Shown piece by piece: positions 39,374 through 47,590 of a DNA stretch of 64,000 nucleotides. Under the pieces are notes generated by a model, which saw only the letters and a program-made list of their open reading frames with translations, was not told the origin of the DNA and ran no database searches. Position 1 is the stretch's first letter. The number at the start of each line of letters is the position of its first letter. Made by a program: the position numbers and the translations under genes. The stretch lies in contig NZ_AP026866.1 in the NCBI RefSeq assembly GCF_042849255.1, positions 4,340,001 to 4,404,000 of the forward strand, written 5' to 3'. Source of the stretch: Oceaniferula spumae (GTDB lineage: Bacteria > Verrucomicrobiota > Verrucomicrobiia > Verrucomicrobiales > Akkermansiaceae).

Positions 39374-40882
39374 ATGATCTCCGCATTTGCGAGCACATGG
39401 AAAGTCCCGGAACTTCGGGAACGCATTCTCTTTACCCTGGCGATGATTGTCATCATCCGTCTCGGTGTTCACGTCACTCTTCCAGGGGTCGATGCCAGCG
39501 TCATCTCTGACTACCTTGCTGACAAGCAGGCCAAAGGTGGTGACCAAGGCGCAGGAGCCGCCGTTGGTGCCATGTTGGGATTCTTCTCAGGTGGTGGCCT
39601 TCAGAAGATGGGGGTATTTGCCCTCGGTATCATGCCTTACATTTCTGCTTCGATTATGATGCAGCTGATGACCGCAGTCGTGCCGAAGCTCTCGAAGCTG
39701 GCTCGCGAAGACGGTGGCCGTGAGAAAATCACCCAATACACCCGTGCCATCACCATCATCATTGCTTTGGTGCAAGGTTACCTTCTTGCTATCAGTTTGA
39801 AGAATCCTGGTAATATTCCCGGCCTACAAGGAATTGCCAAGTTTGGTGAAGTGGTGCCTAACCATGGTGTTGGCTTCATTGCCATGACCGTTCTTACCAT
39901 CGTCACTGGCACACTGCTGTTAATGTGGATTGGTGACCAGATCACGGACCGTGGTCTCGGAAACGGTATCTCGCTGATCATTACCGTGAACATCATTTCG
40001 GCCCTCCCTGGTGCCTTGGTGATCACTTGGCAGACACTTGTATCCGGAAATGCAGGCCCTGGTGCTGCAGCCTTCTTGGTATTCTTGGTGGCCTTCCTGA
40101 TCTTCGTTATCGCCGCCACGATCGCCATTACCCAAGCACAGCGCCGAATTGCCGTGCAGTATGCCAAGCGCGTCATGGGCCGTAAACAGCTCGGCGGCCA
40201 GACCCAGTATCTGCCACTGAAAGTGAACTATGCCGGTGTGATGCCGATCATTTTCGCTACAGCGATTCTGTCTCTGCCAACTTTCGTTCTTCAGTCTGCA
40301 TTCCCGACCGCTGAGTGGTCACGGAAAATCCAAGACGTGCTCGCTGGTGGCGGACTCGGTTACTACTTGGTAGCTGGTGTAATGATCTTCTTCTTCTCCT
40401 ACTTCTGGGTAGCAACCATGTTCCAGCCTAGTGAGATTTCAGAGAACTTGAAACGCAGCGGTGGTTATATTCCCGGTGTTCGTCCTGGCAAGCCTACGGC
40501 TGACTTCCTCGACTTCACGATGACCCGTCTGACCTTTGCCGGTGCCATCTTCCTGACCATCATCTTCATCCTGCCGTGGATTGTTTCCCAGATGCCGCGA
40601 GGTATCATTGGCAGTGAACTGCCATTCTTGGTAACCTCCTTCTTCGGTGGAACCAGTCTACTGATTATCGTCGGTGTGCTACTCGACTTCATGCGTCAGG
40701 TGGAAACCCACCTTCTGCAGCGCAACTACGATGGTTTCCTCCGCAAAGGGAAAATCAAAGGACGCTACGATCGCCTCCAGAACACAGGCGAGCGCGCATC
40801 CAGCGGCACCATGGTTTACCTCTGGGTATTCATCGCTATCGTCGTAGTCGTCGGTGTTTCCTACTGGATCTACAACGGTTAA
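39374..40882 (+). CDS. secY: SecY, channel subunit of the Sec translocon
   Basis: 502 residues with ten predicted membrane helices. It starts FASTWKVPELRERILFTLAM (TM1 preceding the plug), with GIMPYISASIMMQLMTAVVP, RRIAVQYAKRVMGRKQLGGQ (cytoplasmic loop for SecA/ribosome), YLPLKVNYAGVMPIIFATAI and PGVRPGKPTADFLDFTMTRL. It forms the inner-membrane protein-conducting channel that exports the many signal-peptide proteins of the window. About 60 residues longer than E. coli SecY. It ends the operon before a strong terminator; adk, map, infA, rpmJ and rpsM do not follow. Confidence 0.97.
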   Translation: MISAFASTWKVPELRERILFTLAMIVIIRLGVHVTLPGVDASVISDYLADKQAKGGDQGAGAAVGAMLGFFSGGGLQKMGVFALGIMPYISASIMMQLMTAVVPKLSKLAREDGGREKITQYTRAITIIIALVQGYLLAISLKNPGNIPGLQGIAKFGEVVPNHGVGFIAMTVLTIVTGTLLLMWIGDQITDRGLGNGISLIITVNIISALPGALVITWQTLVSGNAGPGAAAFLVFLVAFLIFVIAATIAITQAQRRIAVQYAKRVMGRKQLGGQTQYLPLKVNYAGVMPIIFATAILSLPTFVLQSAFPTAEWSRKIQDVLAGGGLGYYLVAGVMIFFFSYFWVATMFQPSEISENLKRSGGYIPGVRPGKPTADFLDFTMTRLTFAGAIFLTIIFILPWIVSQMPRGIIGSELPFLVTSFFGGTSLLIIVGVLLDFMRQVETHLLQRNYDGFLRKGKIKGRYDRLQNTGERASSGTMVYLWVFIAIVVVVGVSYWIYNG

Positions 40883-40916
40883 TTCTGGCCACCAGATTAG
40901 ACCAAACTACTTTATC

Positions 40917-40955
40917 AAACCCGGATCGCATTCTACGCGGTCCGGGTTTTTCTTT
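40917..40955 (+). terminator. Rho-independent terminator after secY
   Basis: Stem AAACCCGGA (40917-40925) / TCCGGGTTT (40941-40949) with a partly paired interior and TTTTTCTTT following. It ends the ribosomal cluster. Confidence 0.9.
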
Positions 40956-41104
40956 GGTGAATCTTCAGTCGTAACAATGTGCTACGTCATGCAAGAATCC
41001 AATTATCAGGATACCTCTAGGAGAGGATAGCTCTACTATCCGAAAAGACTGGACCGTTTCTGACGGGGTGCATCGAGCCTCGTAGGCTGTGATCCTGTGA
41101 AGCA

Positions 41105-42157
41105 CTATTTTCTGCGGCGGAGTATCAGTGCTAGGCCAGCCAAACCGATCAAAGCGGCGGATGAAGCTTCAGGGACTGCAGTTGCTGTTGTGCCGTTAAA
41201 GGATAACACGCTGTTGTCTGAGTTGAAGGAAACTCCATTCACAAAAATTTCATTTCCTTGCTGGGTGAATTCAGCAAGGGACGACAAGGTTAGCTTGGCT
41301 CCATACGCAAGATGAACCGAAGTGGGGTTTGTCTGAGAGTTGATTGGATCACCTGAGCCAAACAATTCCATAGTACTGGTTCCATCGACAAACAGCGTTG
41401 TGTTGTTGGTGATGAAAGTTGATTCCCAGGATGATCCGTTTGTAAGATATATCTCCGAGGGAAATGAGGCAGATGAGCTCAGGCTTGCTACTGTGGCACT
41501 GGAGTTGGAGAGCGTCAGATTACCAAAAGTCGGGTTTGCTCCGCTGATATTGAGTGACCCTGAATTGATCTGCATATTGGCAATGTTGCCCGTAACGCCT
41601 GTAAAATCGACATTCGTGAATGACGGGCCGGTTCCCACGAAGGAAACAGTGCCTGATCCCATTGTTAGACTACGAATGGTTCCAGTTACATTATTGACGC
41701 TGACGTTGGTGGCACCGGTCACGTTGAACAAGTCAACGGTTGCCGAGGATGCGTTGATGGTTCCGAAATTACTAACGTTTCCGAGACTCATGGTAGCGCC
41801 TGATCCCAGAGTGAGCGATGTTCCACCCCCGCCACCGATAACAGGTGAATTTCCCCCGGACGCGAGGGTTTTGCCAATCACGGTGAGGCTGTTACCAGAT
41901 CCAACGTTGAATGTTCCTCCGAAGTTACTTGGTTGTCCATTTCCCGAGGTGATCTCAATCAATCCGCCGGTTGCTGCTGTCACGGCTGTATTCGGATTGA
42001 TCGTATTTGCAGCGGGTGTGTTGCCGTTATCATCTTGCCAATTCGATTCTTGGTAGAGCGAGATTTGGTCCCCTCCGCCGGTCCAGCTGAGTGAGGCTTG
42101 AGTAGCCGCTGTCGCTGAGGCCATGGCTGCGAAACAAATTGTGAGTTTTTTATTCAT
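41105..42157 (-). CDS. PEP-CTERM-type exported beta-helix-like protein with PEA variant signal
   Basis: 350 residues. Signal peptide MNKKLTICFAAMASATAATQA. The body is Gly/Ser/Asn/Thr-rich with repeating short strands (TLGSGATMSLGNVSNFGTIN, NMQINSGSLNISGANPTFGN, LTLSNSSATVASL), as in autotransporter-like passenger or beta-helix proteins. The C-terminus VPEASSAALIGLAGLALILR followed by RRK is a PEP-CTERM signal in which the third residue of the motif is Ala instead of Pro. Probably a surface or matrix protein. It is transcribed toward secY. Nothing recognisable was seen in the gap 40956-41104 apart from small hairpins (GGATAG/CTATCC at about 41025-41041). Confidence 0.82.
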   Translation of the reverse strand: MNKKLTICFAAMASATAATQASLSWTGGGDQISLYQESNWQDDNGNTPAANTINPNTAVTAATGGLIEITSGNGQPSNFGGTFNVGSGNSLTVIGKTLASGGNSPVIGGGGGTSLTLGSGATMSLGNVSNFGTINASSATVDLFNVTGATNVSVNNVTGTIRSLTMGSGTVSFVGTGPSFTNVDFTGVTGNIANMQINSGSLNISGANPTFGNLTLSNSSATVASLSSSASFPSEIYLTNGSSWESTFITNNTTLFVDGTSTMELFGSGDPINSQTNPTSVHLAYGAKLTLSSLAEFTQQGNEIFVNGVSFNSDNSVLSFNGTTATAVPEASSAALIGLAGLALILRRRK

Positions 42158-42434
42158 TTGATTTGGGGTGGCGATTTATCGAAAAAATCCGAACTTACCT
42201 AGATTCAAACAAATTGGAGGGTGAGCTAGCAAGTTCAATCGCCTCAATCAGAGAGATTGATTCAGCAGCTTTTAGCTATCTCTGAGTATTGGGAGGTAAG
42301 TGCTATTAAGAAGAGTGAAACCAAGTGTTTCGTGGATATTTAGATCGAATTCATTGACGTAGACAAAGCTCTGGTTTGTTGTCGCTGAGAGGGCATACAG
42401 TTTGGGCAATTCCCCCTGTTACTTTTTGATAATC

Positions 42435-44480
42435 ATGAAAACACACCTTTTTTCTCTCGGGCTACTCCTTTGCGGGAGTTTCAGCGCAATGGCAGACCCA
42501 GCTGTGGTGACTCCTGCTGATCGGGCCGACCAAGCCATCATCGATGCTGCCATCGCGAAGGTTTATCCTTCGCTGGCGCGCATCCACGTGATCATGGAGT
42601 CAGCCAAGGATGGACGGATGCAAAAGGCCGGAGGCACTGGCTCGGGGACGATCATTCATCAAGACGGTTATATTCTGACCAACCACCACGTCGCAGGCAA
42701 TGGCACACGTGTTTGGGTCAGACTTTCAAACAAAACCAAAGTTGATGCCACTGTCATCGGCACTGATCCCCAGACCGACCTTTGTGTCATCAAGATGAAT
42801 ATGGATCAAGTGCCTGATAGCATGAAACCTCTGCCTGTTGCCAAGTTTGGCGATTTTAAAACTCTTGCTGTCGGCGATACTGTGATGTCCATGGGCTCAC
42901 CAGCTGGTGTTTCCCAATCAGTGACTCTTGGTGTGGTAGCCAATTTGGAAATGATCGCACCTGGAAACTCGAGTGGGCTGACCCAAGATGGCGAAAAGGT
43001 TGGAGATCTCGTTCGCTGGATTGGTCACGATGCCGTGATTTATTTCGGAAACAGTGGAGGACCATTGGTTAATCTTCGCGGTGAAATTATCGGGGTCAAT
43101 GAAATCGGCCTAGGTTCCCTTGGTGGAGCTATCCCTGCGGACATCGCCAAGTATGTTTCTGATGAGCTGATCGCTCACGGTAGGGTCAGAAGATCATGGA
43201 CGGGTCTGCTGGCTCAGCCCCGACTTGAATCACGCAAGGAAGGAAAAGGAGTTCTAACAGCAGCCGTAGTTGAGCACTCTCCAGCAGATCGTGCGGGCTT
43301 ACAGGCTGGTGATATTGTGACAAGTTTTGACGGGGTGGAAGTGGACGCCACGGCTCCCGAACACCTGCCGCTTTTCAATCGTGTTGAACTCGGAACTCCT
43401 GTCGGTAAGACGGTCGAAATTAAGTATGTTCGAGATGGTAAAGAGCACACCACTTCGCTGAAGACGATCGAGCGCTCAGCGGCTCGTGGTAAAGATGTTT
43501 CACTCGATGCATGGGGGATCACTGCTCGTGACCTCACCCAACGCAGTGCTCTGGCGCTCAAGCGTGACAACACCAATGGGGTTCGGGTTTCCAGCACAAG
43601 TAAAGCTGGTCCATCCGCCGCTGCTAAACCGTCCCTCGCTCCGGGGGATCTCATTCTTGCTGTCAACCAACAGGAAATCAAAACTCTGGAAGATCTTGAA
43701 AAAGTCACGGCGGATCGCCTCAAAGAGAAATCCGGAGAAAACGGCGGCGTTGATACCATCGTCGAGTTTGAGCGGAAGGGTGAGCTGTTAGCCACCATCG
43801 TCGAGTTGGGTAAAGGTCCGAACCAATCTAACTCCGCTGCAGCAGAGCACGCATGGATCGGCATCCAGACTCAGGTCATCACCAAGGATCTGGCAAAATT
43901 GTTAGAAATTCCTGGTAAGAAGGGGGTTCGCATCACTCAGATCATTCCAGGCTCAAAAGCTGCTGAGGCAGGATTTCAAAAAGGAGATTTACTGCTCAAG
44001 GCGGATGGTCAGGTCATCCGTGCCGAGCGCGAAAGTGACAGTGACGTTTTTGAAAGTCTCATTCGTGAATACCCAGTGGATGAAACCATCACCTTTGATG
44101 TTATTCGTGCAGGCAAAGACAAGAAGATCAAATGCCCACTCGAACCCGCTCCCAAACCTGCTCGGGAATACCGCAAGCTGATTAATAAAACTCTCGAGTG
44201 CACACTACGCGCACCTGCAAAAGATAATGCCACCGAGGCCGAGATCGATCAGGGTGTCTATGTAGACAGCGTAGAGCGTGCTGGTTGGGCTGCACTCGCC
44301 GGTCTTGCTGGTGGCGATGTCATCCTCACGATCGACGGTAAAAAAGTCACCTCTCTAGAGATGCTTGAAAAAGAACTGGATGTGATCGAGTCTAACAAAA
44401 ACGACTACATCGTACTGCTTGTGAAGCGTGGTAAGCTCACACGTTTCGTCGAAATTCACCCGATTTGGGAAAAGAAATAG
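42435..44480 (+). CDS. Periplasmic trypsin-like (Deg/HtrA-type) protease with several PDZ domains
   Basis: 681 residues from ATG 42435, which opens the signal peptide MKTHLFSLGLLLCGSFSAMA. The S1C protease domain has a full triad: His85 (ILTNHHVAG), Asp115 (TDLCVIK) and Ser207 (GNSGGPLVNLRGEIIGVNE). PDZ-like domains follow at about 225-330 (VEHSPADRAGLQAGDIVTSF), 350-460 (SLAPGDLILAVNQQEIKTLE), 470-570 (IIPGSKAAEAGFQKGDLLLK) and 590-680 (AGWAALAGLAGGDVILTIDG). DegP has two, so this is unusually long. It should degrade or chaperone envelope proteins. The next gene, 29 nt downstream, encodes an inactive relative. The preceding gap 42158-42434 holds no gene. Confidence 0.88.
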   Translation: MKTHLFSLGLLLCGSFSAMADPAVVTPADRADQAIIDAAIAKVYPSLARIHVIMESAKDGRMQKAGGTGSGTIIHQDGYILTNHHVAGNGTRVWVRLSNKTKVDATVIGTDPQTDLCVIKMNMDQVPDSMKPLPVAKFGDFKTLAVGDTVMSMGSPAGVSQSVTLGVVANLEMIAPGNSSGLTQDGEKVGDLVRWIGHDAVIYFGNSGGPLVNLRGEIIGVNEIGLGSLGGAIPADIAKYVSDELIAHGRVRRSWTGLLAQPRLESRKEGKGVLTAAVVEHSPADRAGLQAGDIVTSFDGVEVDATAPEHLPLFNRVELGTPVGKTVEIKYVRDGKEHTTSLKTIERSAARGKDVSLDAWGITARDLTQRSALALKRDNTNGVRVSSTSKAGPSAAAKPSLAPGDLILAVNQQEIKTLEDLEKVTADRLKEKSGENGGVDTIVEFERKGELLATIVELGKGPNQSNSAAAEHAWIGIQTQVITKDLAKLLEIPGKKGVRITQIIPGSKAAEAGFQKGDLLLKADGQVIRAERESDSDVFESLIREYPVDETITFDVIRAGKDKKIKCPLEPAPKPAREYRKLINKTLECTLRAPAKDNATEAEIDQGVYVDSVERAGWAALAGLAGGDVILTIDGKKVTSLEMLEKELDVIESNKNDYIVLLVKRGKLTRFVEIHPIWEKK

Positions 44481-44509
44481 TCCCGTTAATTACAATCTAA
44501 CAAAAAATC

Positions 44510-45274
44510 ATGAAACTGAAAAACACAGCTAAATTAATCGCCGCATTTGGTATCGCCTTTGCGACCATCGCTCCGGTGTCCGCCGACTTCAAAGAGGATG
44601 CCCGTAAGGTGTTCGCCGATAATGCACCGTCCGTGATCGGTGTCCGTGGCTTACTCAAAGTCGAGGCCAGCATGAACGGTAAGCCTGCCGGAAACCAAGA
44701 TAAACCGCTGCACACGAACGGTGTTGTCATCGCTGATGGTCTTGTTGCCGTGGCTTATCGTACCCTCAAACCCGATGTCGCTTCCAGTGTCGGAAATCGT
44801 CCAGGCCTAAAAATTGAAACTGACCTCTCCGAGCTCAAGTTGGTTGATGCCTCGGGGGAAGAATACGATGCCAAACTTGTTTTGCATGACGAGGACCTCG
44901 GCCTGGCATTTGTGGCCATCGATCCCAAGGGAGAAACGGCCAAAGATTTCAAAGTGAAGGTCGTAGATATTTCCAAGGACATCACCGTACAGCATCTCGA
45001 TGAGTTGGTTTCCATCGGCCGTATGTCCGAAACTTTGCGCTCAGAGGCGCGAGTCACCATCGGAACGGTGGCAGCTATCGTTTCTCGTCCTCGCACCATC
45101 TACATTTGCCAAGGTGTCGCGATGAGTAATCCTGTCTTCACTTCGGCTGGCGAATTTGTAGGTCTTACTGTGTCTATCAAAAGCACAGGTGCGGCACCCG
45201 TGGTGATCCCTGCCAAGTACATCCGCAAAGTGCTCGATCAAGCGAAGGCGAAGCAAGCCGAGCTAGCTAAGTAA
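44510..45274 (+). CDS. Exported trypsin-fold pseudoprotease paired with the PDZ protease
   Basis: 254 residues with signal peptide MKLKNTAKLIAAFGIAFATI..VSA. It keeps the layout of a trypsin-like Deg domain: NGVVIADGLVAVAYRTLKPD aligns with GTIIHQDGYILTNHHVAGNG of the neighbour, DEDLGLAFVAID with the Asp region, and MSNPVFTSAGEFVGLTVS with GNSGGPLVNLRGEIIGVN. The catalytic His is replaced (YR), and the Ser motif GNSGG is lost, so it should be inactive; the Asp is kept. No PDZ domain is visible. As it lies 29 nt behind the active multi-PDZ enzyme, an adaptor, inhibitor or substrate-presenting role is possible (inference). Confidence 0.75.
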   Translation: MKLKNTAKLIAAFGIAFATIAPVSADFKEDARKVFADNAPSVIGVRGLLKVEASMNGKPAGNQDKPLHTNGVVIADGLVAVAYRTLKPDVASSVGNRPGLKIETDLSELKLVDASGEEYDAKLVLHDEDLGLAFVAIDPKGETAKDFKVKVVDISKDITVQHLDELVSIGRMSETLRSEARVTIGTVAAIVSRPRTIYICQGVAMSNPVFTSAGEFVGLTVSIKSTGAAPVVIPAKYIRKVLDQAKAKQAELAK

Positions 45275-45298
45275 GTAGTCACGTCTCATCTCCATCAG

Positions 45299-45335
45299 AA
45301 AAGAGGTTGCCGTTTCAGGTAGCCTCTTTTTTTGT
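45299..45335 (+). terminator. Terminator after the protease pair
   Basis: Inverted repeat AAAAGAGG(TTGCC) ... (GGTAG)CCTCTTTTTTT: an eight-pair A/G stem with a partly paired interior and a loop around GTTTCA, followed by a T-run. Confidence 0.8.
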
Positions 45336-45539
45336 GTCCAAGTTCTGCCGTAAAGGGAGAATCGTTAGAAGAAATGCGCCAGTTGCTCAATGCGCGATTC
45401 TGAACATGTATAATGGCAAGATACCGTCTGGCTGAAAAGGGTAACCGCGTTTTAATGAAAGCCGATGGATTTGGTGAAATTATCCCAGCCGCGTTCACTA
45501 TCGGCGATCCAGTGCTGTTCAGTGAATTGTCTAACAGAG

Positions 45540-45701
45540 TCAATAGATCGTAGTTCGTGTTGTTCCCTTGTTCAAAGGACCGCAGGCCACGCCCGCCTTC
45601 ACCAGCCATAACGCCAGCACCAGTCCGCTAGGTCCAGTACCCACAATCTGAACTTGCAGCGTGTGCATAGGTTTTGACAGCTGGGCAGCCTGTTGAGACA
45701 T
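45540..45701 (-). pseudogene. Remnant of an FAD-dependent monooxygenase gene (N-terminal part only)
   Basis: A minus-strand frame of 53 codons starts at the ATG 45701 and contains VQIVGTGPSGLVLALWLVKA, the dinucleotide-binding fold (GxGxxG-like GTGPSG) of PheA/TfdB-type aromatic-ring monooxygenases, then NKGTTRT, reminiscent of the 'kt.ePGttSRA' segment, and a stop. The active enzymes have 400-600 residues; the 250 nt further along this strand no longer show the conserved blocks. The 559-nt gap 45275-45833 contains otherwise only the terminator and the promoter region of the next gene. Confidence 0.45.
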
Positions 45702-45833
45702 AATTTCGGAAACTTACTGCGATTTAGTGTAGCCGCTTTTCCTAAGTTTATGATTGTGAGCTTCTGAGTTAATCAGTAGGCTTCGCCCTAATTCCCATTG
45801 AGAACATTGGGTTGAACAAATTAGCTAAACTTT

Positions 45834-46496
45834 ATGAAGACCACATTCATTGTCTCCTCCATGCTTGCCGGTGCCGCTTTATGCGTTAACGCAGCTACAT
45901 TTTACACGATCTCAAGCGTTGGTTCTTCGAACTCGGTCGCTTTCTATCAACTGTCCGAGCTGATTGAAGGACCGGGAGTTGGATACGATGCTTCCGCACC
46001 TCACGATCAGGCTGCAGTAGGTGCGAATGGACGAGCTTGGGTGACTAACAACCCTAATGGAAATGGCGATTACTATGCAGTAGCCCCAGCACCTGTCATT
46101 GTTTTTGACCTTGGGTCCGATGTTTTGCTGACTGAAATCAGCACATGGGGGTACGACACAGGGAATACCAATGGAGCAAAAGATTTCTCTTTACGCTTTG
46201 CGACTGCTGCTGAAGGCACAGGAGCCTTCGGCACGAGTATTACATTCAACCCTACGTTTGAGGCGGATTTCGCCACAACCCCACGTGACAGCAATGTCTT
46301 TGGTCAGAGTGTGACGGCTCAGTATGTCGAGATGACTATCACTGATAACTGGAGGGGCTTCCAAGGGGGGACCCCAGGCGGCGATCGTGTTGGCCTGGGC
46401 GAGGTTGCATTTGCGCAAGTGCCAGAACCGTCATCCGCATTACTGGCGTTTTCCGCAGCTTCGCTCATGTTGCTGCGCCGGAAGCGCAATGCGTAG
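45834..46496 (+). CDS. PEP-CTERM sorting-domain protein, discoidin-like fold
   Basis: 220 residues. Signal peptide MKTTFIVSSMLAGAALCVNA; C-terminus VPEPSSALLAFSAASLMLLR followed by RKRNA, a more divergent exosortase signal. The mature part (AFYQLSELIEGPGVGYDASA, VIVFDLGSDVLLTEISTWGY, AQYVEMTITDNWRG, VGLGEVAF) follows the pattern of discoidin (F5/8 C) domains: a conserved W..D.g, 'fDLG....v..i..wgY' and a final 'rvgl.Ev.f'. It may bind carbohydrate at the surface. It ends at a strong terminator. Confidence 0.85.
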   Translation: MKTTFIVSSMLAGAALCVNAATFYTISSVGSSNSVAFYQLSELIEGPGVGYDASAPHDQAAVGANGRAWVTNNPNGNGDYYAVAPAPVIVFDLGSDVLLTEISTWGYDTGNTNGAKDFSLRFATAAEGTGAFGTSITFNPTFEADFATTPRDSNVFGQSVTAQYVEMTITDNWRGFQGGTPGGDRVGLGEVAFAQVPEPSSALLAFSAASLMLLRRKRNA

Positions 46497-46539
46497 TCAA
46501 GTAAAAGGCGATCATCGGACCGCCTGATTCATTTCCAAC

Positions 46540-46572
46540 GTCCGCATCAGTCTAGCTGATGCGGACTTTTTT
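46540..46572 (+). terminator. Rho-independent terminator between the PEP-CTERM gene and sufT
   Basis: Perfect 11-bp stem GTCCGCATCAG (46540-46550) / CTGATGCGGAC (46556-46566), 5-nt loop TCTAG, then TTTTTT. Confidence 0.92.
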
Positions 46573-46591
46573 CTTTTTGAGAAAGGGATGC

Positions 46592-47134
46592 TTAAACCAT
46601 GCCCAGCTTCATCCGGCCTTCTTCGGAGATCATGTCCTGGTTCCATGCCGGATCCCAGACAAGATCCACATTGGCTTCATCGATGCCGTCGACTGTCATC
46701 ACGCGCGCTTGAGCATCCGCAGCGATCACTGGGCCCATGCCGCATCCGGGTGCTGTTAGGGTCATCTTGATGTTGACCGCTGTCTTGCCGTCTTCCTCGG
46801 CGATGGTGCAGTCGTAAACGAGACCGAGGTTGACAATGTCCACGGGGATCTCTGGATCGAAAACTTGCTTCAGCTGGTGCCAGACCTTGTCTTCCTGGCT
46901 GGCGTCGTCCGGTAGGCTTTCGCCGCTGCTGGTTTCTTTTTCGTTGGGATCAATTCCCAGCGCATCGGCGTCGTCAGAAGAAATACGAGCCAGTCCAGAC
47001 TGCGTTGCCACGGTGTATGAGCCACCCAGAGTTTGAGTGATGATCACGGCTGTGCCGGCAGGCAGGGTGAATGGGTCGCCGCTTGGAATCTGCACGGCGT
47101 TGACTTCGCGATTGGTAATGATCTCGGTCTGCAT
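46592..47134 (-). CDS. sufT: SufT-family iron-sulfur cluster assembly factor (DUF59/MIP18)
   Basis: 180 residues. The MIP18 domain occupies the C-terminal two thirds: VWHQLKQVFDPEIPVDIVNL, GLVYDCTI, MTLTAPGCGMGPVIAADAQA with the conserved Cys in APGCGMG, and VDLVWDPAWNQDMISEEGR. The N-terminal about 70 residues (LPAGTAVIITQTLGGSYTVA) match the extra domain of SufT proteins. It helps mature Fe-S proteins in the cytoplasm. The sufBCDS genes are not nearby. It is convergent with the PEP-CTERM gene across a terminator. Confidence 0.88.
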   Translation of the reverse strand: MQTEIITNREVNAVQIPSGDPFTLPAGTAVIITQTLGGSYTVATQSGLARISSDDADALGIDPNEKETSSGESLPDDASQEDKVWHQLKQVFDPEIPVDIVNLGLVYDCTIAEEDGKTAVNIKMTLTAPGCGMGPVIAADAQARVMTVDGIDEANVDLVWDPAWNQDMISEEGRMKLGMV

Positions 47135-47272
47135 GACGGAGTGATCCCACGCGACTGCCGATTTGTCAACTCATGCGACGCTAGGAAAGGGGGGAGAGGT
47201 GTCAGTATTTTTTGATTTCACGATTCCCATGAGCCCGACGAATGTGTATGCGTGGGGGATAGCTATTCATTT

Positions 47273-47581
47273 ATGAGCGAAAACACACCTCCCGATCCTT
47301 CATCCGCCCAGACTGCCGCGCAAGGCTCCCTTTACTGGAAAAAAAACATCACCATCCTGAGTTGCATTCTACTGGTATGGTTTACGGTTAGTTTTGGCTG
47401 CGGCATTTTGTTCCGCGATTGGCTCGACGCTCATTTCCCCATGGTCGGCAACGCCCCCTTCGGATTCTGGATGGCTCAGCAGGGATCGATCATCTGTTTT
47501 GTGCTGTTACTCATCATCTACAGCTTTCTGATGAACCGACTGGATAAAACCAGCGGTTACGTCACATCGGAACAAAACTAA
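47273..47581 (+). CDS. DUF4212 small subunit of a sodium/solute symporter
   Basis: 102 residues from ATG 47273 (MSENTPPDPSSAQTAAQGSL). Two membrane helices (ITILSCILLVWFTVSFGCGI; FWMAQQGSIICFVLLLIIYS) and a short tail NRLDKTSGY, typical of DUF4212. Members almost always precede a large SSS-family symporter, as here (9-nt gap). Probably an accessory subunit. Confidence 0.9.
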   Translation: MSENTPPDPSSAQTAAQGSLYWKKNITILSCILLVWFTVSFGCGILFRDWLDAHFPMVGNAPFGFWMAQQGSIICFVLLLIIYSFLMNRLDKTSGYVTSEQN

Positions 47582-47590
47582 CCACACACT

